Of a stretch of 12,381 nucleotides of DNA, positions 7,141 to 12,381 are shown piece after piece. The stretch is from assembly GCA_023386455.1 (NCBI GenBank), contig JAEWJO010000197.1:1-12381 (forward strand), in the 5' to 3' direction. Position 1 is the first letter of the stretch. Each line of letters starts with the position of its first letter. Origin of the DNA: Pseudomonadota bacterium. Its GTDB lineage: Bacteria > Myxococcota_A > Polyangia > Haliangiales > Haliangiaceae. Under the pieces are notes generated by a model. That model saw nothing but the letters and a program-made list of their open reading frames with translations, did not search any database and was not told the DNA's origin. The position numbers were made by a program, and so were the translations under genes.

Positions 7141-7195
7141 GTCCGGCTTCCGGACAGCGCGCGCTGCGAAAGTTCCGGACCGCGCAGAACGCGGT
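7141..7195. repeat. Cluster of inverted and direct repeats in the divergent control region
   Basis: Three perfect dyads follow each other here: GTCCGG/CCGGAC with a 3-nt spacer (7141-7155), the 12-bp palindrome CAGCGCGCGCTG (7155-7166) and ACCGCG/CGCGGT with a 5-nt spacer (7179-7195). In addition TTCCGGAC occurs twice in direct orientation (7148-7155 and 7173-7180), 25 bp apart. The layout resembles an operator region serving the divergent lipoprotein genes. No regulator gene lies nearby. Confidence 0.4.
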
Positions 7196-7209
7196 ACTAC
7201 GTATGCAAC

Positions 7210-7227
7210 CTTCCTCGGTGGAGGAAG
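7210..7227 (+). promoter_or_regulatory. Hairpin sequestering the ribosome binding site of the small lipoprotein gene
   Basis: CTTCCTC (7210-7216) is the exact reverse complement of GAGGAAG (7221-7227), with a GGTG loop. The right arm is the Shine-Dalgarno sequence of the gene starting at 7232, so folding would hide it. The pairing is seen directly in the sequence; a regulatory role is inferred. Confidence 0.45.
7220..7227 (+). promoter_or_regulatory. Strong Shine-Dalgarno sequence of the small lipoprotein gene
   Basis: GGAGGAAG ends 4 nt before the ATG at 7232. It is the clearest ribosome binding site in the window and fixes this start. It also forms the right arm of the 7210-7227 hairpin. 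Confidence 0.75.
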
Positions 7228-7231
7228 CGTC

Positions 7232-7633
7232 ATGAGCAAGCTCTGGTTCGTTCTCGCAGCCGTCCTCGCCAGCGGAGCCGCATGCCGCGATGCCGATCGG
7301 CCACCGCACGAGATGGTCGAGGTCGGCAAACCGGTCGAGGGCACGCCACCGCCGCGCGACGAGGATCACGAGTTCGCGAACGTGCGCTCGAGCTACCAGA
7401 ACGCGACGCGCGAGCGCCTCAACCAGATCGATGCCGACATCGCCGCGCTCGCGACCAGCGCCGATCGCTCGACGCAGGAGACCGCGCGGCGGCTGCGCGT
7501 GCAGAGCGCCGCGCTCGGCAAGAAGCTCGACACGATCGGCTACCAGGCGAAGACGGGGTGGGACGAGTTCCAGTCCGGCGTGTCACGCGAGCTCGACCAG
7601 CTCGAGGACGAGCTCGACAAGGCGACCCGCTAG
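7232..7633 (+). CDS. Small coiled-coil lipoprotein of unknown function
   Basis: This 133-residue protein begins with K3, a hydrophobic core (4-14) and a lipobox-like GAAC with C18 as the probable lipidated residue, followed by R19-D20. The -3 Gly is less usual than Leu, so plain signal-peptidase I export is the alternative. Residues 20-48 are a Pro/Glu-rich linker. Residues 52-131 are predicted helical and highly charged with a coiled-coil look (ERLNQIDADIAALATSADRS, then ELDQLEDELDKATR). The pattern WDEF(x)nELDxLExxL recalls small proteobacterial coiled-coil proteins of unknown role built from repeats around a Trp. The strong ribosome site makes the start firm. The stop TAG forms the palindrome CTAG with the transporter's stop on the other strand. 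A periplasmic structural or envelope-stress role is possible, but nothing in the sequence shows it. Confidence 0.83.
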   Translation: MSKLWFVLAAVLASGAACRDADRPPHEMVEVGKPVEGTPPPRDEDHEFANVRSSYQNATRERLNQIDADIAALATSADRSTQETARRLRVQSAALGKKLDTIGYQAKTGWDEFQSGVSRELDQLEDELDKATR

Positions 7634-9288
7634 ATCGTCGTCGGTCGCGCCGTCTTCCACGCGCGGGCGGCGTAGACGACGAGGATCATCGCGAGGCCGA
7701 GCAGGATCAGCGACACCATGCCGTTGAGCCACGACGCGCTACCGATCGTCGCGTTCGCGATCTGCTTCACCTGCAGCACGAGCGACACGAGCGTCACGGC
7801 GAACACGAGCACCATCGGTGCCAGCGTGAACCAGATCGGCTTGCCGAGCTTGCGCAGCCACACCGTGATCGCGAGCAGCGACAGCGCCGCGAGCAGCTGG
7901 TTCGACGTCCCGAACAGCGTCCAGAACAGGCGGTAGCTGCCCTGCTGCGCCGCGAGCAGGAACGCCAGCGGCACGCCGACGGTCAGCGCGGTCGCCGCGT
8001 AGCCGGACGCGCGGTCGGTCTTGCCGAACAGCTCCTGCAGGATGTAGCGGCCGAGGCGTGTCGCCGAGTCGAGCGTGTCGAAGATGAACGTCGAGAGCGC
8101 CATCGCACCGAACGTCGTCGCGACGAGCGGATCGACGCCGAACAGCGAGTGGAGGAACGCGCCGAGCCCACCGGCGTAGATCGCGTTGGGTCCCTTCGCG
8201 GCGCCCGGTGCGACGATCATGATCGTCGCGAGCGCGATCACCGCGACGAACGCCTCGAGCAGCATCGCCCCATAGCCGATCGGGTGGCAGTGCGTCTCGC
8301 GATCGATCTGCTTCGACGTCGTGCCGGAACAGACGAGGCCGTGGAAGCCGGAGCAGGCGCCGCACGCGATCGTGACGAACAGGAACGGGAACAGCAGCCC
8401 CGTCGGCCCGCCGACATCGAAGCCCTTGAACGCGGGCTGCTTGATCTCGAACCCGCCGAAGAAGATGCCGATCGTCCCGACGGCGAGCGCGGCGTACAGC
8501 ACGAACCCGCCGAGGTAGCCGCGCGGTTGCAGCAGGATCCACATCGGGACCATCGACGCGACGAAGCAGTACGCGAGGATCAGGATCACCCACGTGCGCC
8601 AGCTGAGGATCAGCAGCGTCGAGTACTGCGTGCCCAGCCACACGACCGCGAACGTCGCCGGCACGAAGATCAGGCTGACGAGCCAGAGCGGCGTCCTCGG
8701 CGACGCCTTCTGGACGAGCCCCATCACGACCGCGAGGCCGAGATAGAGCCCGCTCGACAGCGCGACGGCGCCGCCCTGGTTGAAGCGGAACGTCAGGCCG
8801 GCCGCGTCGGCGTCGCCGGTGACGAACGTGCTCGCGGTGACGTCGACGAACGCGACGATCACGTAGATGAGCGCGAGCCAGATGAACGTCAGGATCGCCA
8901 GCCACGCTTTCGGGCCGAGCGCGTGCTTGACGACCTCGGCGATCGACCGCGCGTCGTGACGGACCGACGCGACGAGCGTGACGAAGTCGTGCACCGCGCC
9001 GATGAAGACGACGCCGATCGTGATCCACAGGATCGCCGGCAGCCAGCCGAACTGCTGACACGCGAGGATCGGGCCGACGATCGGTCCCGCCGCGGCGATC
9101 GCGCTGAAGTGCTGGCCGAACAGATAGAACGGCTTCGTCGGGACGAAGTCGACGCCGTCGTTGTGGCGGTGCGCGGGCGTGTCATCGGTCCCGGCGAGCG
9201 AGAACTGGCGAGCGATGAGGCGGCCGTAGAACCGGTAGCCGAGAACCAGCACCGCGAGCACGACCGCCGCCAGCAGAGGGAGTGACAT
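7630..9288 (-). CDS. cstA: CstA-family inner-membrane transporter (carbon starvation protein)
   Basis: This 552-residue polytopic protein has about 15 hydrophobic segments. CstA-family members import peptides or pyruvate (E. coli CstA and BtsT). Family landmarks are HRHNDGVDFVPTKPFYLFGQ (40-59), then HFSAIAAAGPIVGPILA (60-76), GAVHDF (97-102), GFHGLVCSGTTSKQI in the middle, PIGYGAMLLEAFVAVIALAT and DSATRLGRYILQEL towards the C-terminus. It is shorter than the roughly 700-residue E. coli proteins but close to the compact versions seen in other phyla, and it ends in a final helix and a short basic tail. The ATG at 9288 is preferred over an in-frame GTG at 9315 because the signal-like first helix MSLPLLAAVVLAVLVLG starts there. 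No BtsS/BtsR-like two-component genes adjoin it, so regulation is unknown. The symbol is used at family level; pyruvate and peptide uptake cannot be told apart from sequence. Confidence 0.92.
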   Translation of the reverse strand: MSLPLLAAVVLAVLVLGYRFYGRLIARQFSLAGTDDTPAHRHNDGVDFVPTKPFYLFGQHFSAIAAAGPIVGPILACQQFGWLPAILWITIGVVFIGAVHDFVTLVASVRHDARSIAEVVKHALGPKAWLAILTFIWLALIYVIVAFVDVTASTFVTGDADAAGLTFRFNQGGAVALSSGLYLGLAVVMGLVQKASPRTPLWLVSLIFVPATFAVVWLGTQYSTLLILSWRTWVILILAYCFVASMVPMWILLQPRGYLGGFVLYAALAVGTIGIFFGGFEIKQPAFKGFDVGGPTGLLFPFLFVTIACGACSGFHGLVCSGTTSKQIDRETHCHPIGYGAMLLEAFVAVIALATIMIVAPGAAKGPNAIYAGGLGAFLHSLFGVDPLVATTFGAMALSTFIFDTLDSATRLGRYILQELFGKTDRASGYAATALTVGVPLAFLLAAQQGSYRLFWTLFGTSNQLLAALSLLAITVWLRKLGKPIWFTLAPMVLVFAVTLVSLVLQVKQIANATIGSASWLNGMVSLILLGLAMILVVYAARAWKTARPTTI

Positions 9289-9353
9289 GACCGGCGGAGC
9301 ATATCGGAACTCCACGCAGCCGCGCGCGCATGGATGTTGCTCGACGCCAGGTC

Positions 9354-10268
9354 ATGCGCGTCCATCACCTGAACTGCATCTCGTCGTGCCCGCTCGGTGG
9401 CGCGATCTTCGACGGAAGATCTCTTCGGCTCCGCGCAAAGCTCGCGTGTCACTGCATCCTCGTCGAGACGAACGAGGGGCTCGTGCTCTGCGATACCGGA
9501 TTCGGCCTCCTCGACTGCGCGAATCCGGGCGAACGGCTGAGCAGATTCTTCCTGCGGCTGCTCGATCCCGATTTTCGCGAGGAGCTCACGGCTGCGCGTC
9601 AGGTCGAGGCGCTCGGGTTCGCGCGCACGGATGTCCGGCACATCGTGCTCACGCACCTCGATTTCGATCACGCGGGTGGGCTCGATGATTTTCCGGCGGC
9701 GACGGTCCACATGCTCCATGACGAGGCGGCCGATGCCGTCGCGCAGAAGAGCTGGCTCGATCGCCAGCGATTCCGGCCGCAGCAGTGGAAGACGTCGTAT
9801 CAGCGCTGGCAGACGTACGACGCGACCGGCGAGCCGTGGTTCGGGTTCGGCTCGGTCCGCGATCTACCGGGCGTGCCCTCCGGGATCCTGATGGTGCCGC
9901 TCGTCGGTCACACGCTCGGGCACGCCGGCATCGCGATCGAGCAGGAGAACGGCTGGCTGCTGCTCGCCGGCGATGCGTACTTCGATCACCGCGAGATGGA
10001 CTTCGCGAATCCGCGATGCACGCCGGGATTGCGCGTGTACCAGCGCTTCATGGAGAAGGATCGCGACAGCCGGCTCGCGAACCAGCAACGGCTTCGCGAG
10101 CTCGTGCGCGATCACGCCGCCGAGGTTCACGTGATCTGCTCGCACGATCCGCGCGAGCTCGAGGACGAGACGGGGCACTCGCTCGACACACCGATCCGGC
10201 GTCCGCTCGAGCGTCCGATCGAGCGCCCCGGCACGGTCGAGATTCCCCCGACTTACGCGCCACGCTGA
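9354..10268 (+). CDS. MBL-fold metallo-hydrolase (lactonase-like)
   Basis: This 304-residue cytoplasmic metallo-beta-lactamase-fold hydrolase has the full dinuclear metal set: HLDFDH (101-106), H186 in GHTLGH (185-190), D207 in LLLAGDAYFD (202-211) and H264 in ICSHDP. The spacing and the HLDFDHAGG form place it among lactonase- and hydrolase-type MBL proteins (AiiA-like) rather than true beta-lactamases, and there is no signal peptide. Cys residues cluster at the N-terminus (C8, C12, C32, C34), which is unusual. The ATG at 9354 is taken because the fold starts immediately (MRVHHLNC) and AGG stands 4 nt upstream. An in-frame ATG at 9330 would add eight residues. The C-terminus is a Pro/Arg-rich tail with the repeated unit RPLE/RPIE/RPGT. 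It is divergent from the transporter, with 65 bp between starts. The substrate is unknown: a lactone, thioester or other ester are all possible. Confidence 0.87.
   Translation: MRVHHLNCISSCPLGGAIFDGRSLRLRAKLACHCILVETNEGLVLCDTGFGLLDCANPGERLSRFFLRLLDPDFREELTAARQVEALGFARTDVRHIVLTHLDFDHAGGLDDFPAATVHMLHDEAADAVAQKSWLDRQRFRPQQWKTSYQRWQTYDATGEPWFGFGSVRDLPGVPSGILMVPLVGHTLGHAGIAIEQENGWLLLAGDAYFDHREMDFANPRCTPGLRVYQRFMEKDRDSRLANQQRLRELVRDHAAEVHVICSHDPRELEDETGHSLDTPIRRPLERPIERPGTVEIPPTYAPR
10200..10223 (+). repeat. Short tandem repeat in the MBL hydrolase C-terminus
   Basis: Two 12-bp copies, CGTCCGCTCGAG and CGTCCGATCGAG, differ at one base and encode RPLE and RPIE. A decayed third copy encodes RPGT. 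It lies in the low-complexity tail beyond the catalytic fold and was probably made by slippage. Confidence 0.5.
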
Positions 10269-10328
10269 CAGGTGCGCCACGGGCGTCGGAGCACACCGAG
10301 CCGATATGACTCAACTGCTCGAACTCAT

Positions 10329-10356
10329 TAGACAATTCCTGACGTAACGCTACACA
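10329..10356 (+). promoter_or_regulatory. Candidate sigma-70-type promoter for the kinase-TPR operon
   Basis: TAGACA (10329-10334) matches five of six bases of the -35 consensus TTGACA. TACACA (10351-10356), 16 nt on, matches three of six of TATAAT. They lie in the only clearly AT-richer patch of the window (about 10306-10360), directly before the kinase start at 10367, so transcription would begin only a few bases upstream of the GTG. The -10 is weak and the call is tentative. Confidence 0.3.
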
Positions 10357-10366
10357 TAGAGCAGCC

Positions 10367-11798
<1,432 letters not shown>

Positions 11799-11812
<14 letters not shown>

Positions 11813-12381
11813 ACGAGTAGTAGTAGCCGCCGTCGCCTCCCTCACGCTCTCGTCCTCGATCGCACACGCCCAGTCGGCAGGCGCCGAGGCGCTGTTTCGC
11901 GAGGGCCGCACGCTGATCAAGTCGGGCAAGCTCGACGCCGGCTGCGACAAGCTCGAGGCGAGCGAGAAGCTCGAGAGCAGCGTCGGCACGCTCCTCAACC
12001 TCGGCGACTGCCGCGAGAAGCAGGGCCGCACCGCGACCGCATGGGCCGCGTTCCGCAAGGCGGAGGCGATGGCCAAGCGCACCGGCGACGACCGGAAGCG
12101 CCAGCGCGAGGCCGCGCGCCGCGCCGAGAAGCTCGAGGGCAGCCTCGCGACGCTCACGGTCCAGGTCGGCTCGAAGAGCAAGGCCGAGGGCCTCGTCGTC
12201 AAGCGCGATGGCGAGACGCTCGATCCCGCTGTGTGGGGCACCGCGATCGTCGTCGATCCGGGCTCGCACACGATCGTCGCCGAGGCGCCCGGCGCGAAGC
12301 CGTGGAAGACGGACGTCTCCGTCGGCAAGGGCGGCAAGCGCTGGGTCGTCGTGCCGACGCTCGAGCGCCAACCGGTCGCCG
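11799..12381 (+). CDS. Secreted TPR-like protein with PEGA-like domain (runs off right edge)
   Basis: The first 194 codons of an exported protein. Residues 1-24 form a signal peptide with a hydrophobic core (VVVAAVASLTLSSSI) and a cleavage motif AHA before Gln25. Residues 28-100 are helical with TPR-like periodicity (EALFREGRTLIKSGKLDAGC, then LEASEKLESSVGTLLNLGDC, then REKQGRTATAWAAFRKAEAM), a pattern repeated in many myxobacterial periplasmic proteins. After a charged helix (about 95-125), residues 130-190 turn to beta structure with VKRDGETLDPAVWG and VVDPGSHTIVAEAPGAKPWK, which fits a PEGA-like surface-layer or carbohydrate-binding fold. No stop occurs before the edge; such proteins often go on to a transmembrane or low-complexity end. 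The start overlaps the kinase by 14 nt and has a good ribosome site. The function is unknown; a periplasmic partner or sensor arm of the kinase is an inference from gene order. Confidence 0.85.

Noticed and set aside
7282..9285. 667-codon plus-strand open frame opposite the CstA-family transporter
   Set aside because: It is low-complexity Arg/Glu/Asp-rich protein, while the opposite strand encodes a clear CstA protein. Antisense shadow.

Overview
The window is very GC-rich DNA with strong G/C preference at third codon positions. It carries two PknB-type Ser/Thr protein kinases, a kinase overlapped by a secreted TPR/PEGA-like protein, a type III polyketide synthase and several lipoproteins. 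This mix is typical of Myxococcota (Polyangia, such as Haliangiales or Kofleriaceae). The assignment is inferred from gene content and base composition, because no rRNA or other marker gene is present.

Layout from left to right. (1) The N-terminal part of a Ser/Thr kinase (minus strand) runs off the left edge. (2) A GT-B glycosyltransferase (plus) ends 4 bp inside a convergent NADP-type beta-hydroxyacid-dehydrogenase-like reductase (minus). (3) Divergent from the reductase is a two-gene operon: a type III PKS with an intact Cys-His-Asn triad, then a protein joining a five-helix membrane domain to a UbiG-like methyltransferase. The stop and start codons of these two genes share one base. (4) The methyltransferase gene runs 50 bp into the antisense 3' end of a large lipoprotein gene (minus) with an exo-rhamnogalacturonan-lyase-like N-terminal domain. 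(5) A 170-bp divergent interval packed with short inverted repeats leads to a small coiled-coil lipoprotein gene (plus), whose stop codon overlaps that of a CstA-family transporter (minus). (6) A divergent MBL-fold hydrolase (plus) follows. (7) Last come a transmembrane Ser/Thr kinase (plus) and, overlapping its end by 14 nt, a secreted TPR/PEGA-like protein that runs off the right edge.

The best candidate for a little-described system is the type III PKS plus membrane-anchored methyltransferase pair. It would be expected to make a methylated phenolic or pyrone lipid at the membrane, by analogy with the srs-type phenolic-lipid operons of Streptomyces. The kinase plus TPR/PEGA pair is a recurrent myxobacterial signalling arrangement whose role is unclear. 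Gene packing is tight: every tail-to-tail junction overlaps (4, 50 and 4 bp), leaving no room for intergenic terminators. No tRNA, rRNA, CRISPR array, insertion sequence or attachment site was recognised. No gene-free stretch exceeds 300 bp; the longest is 231 bp (879-1109).
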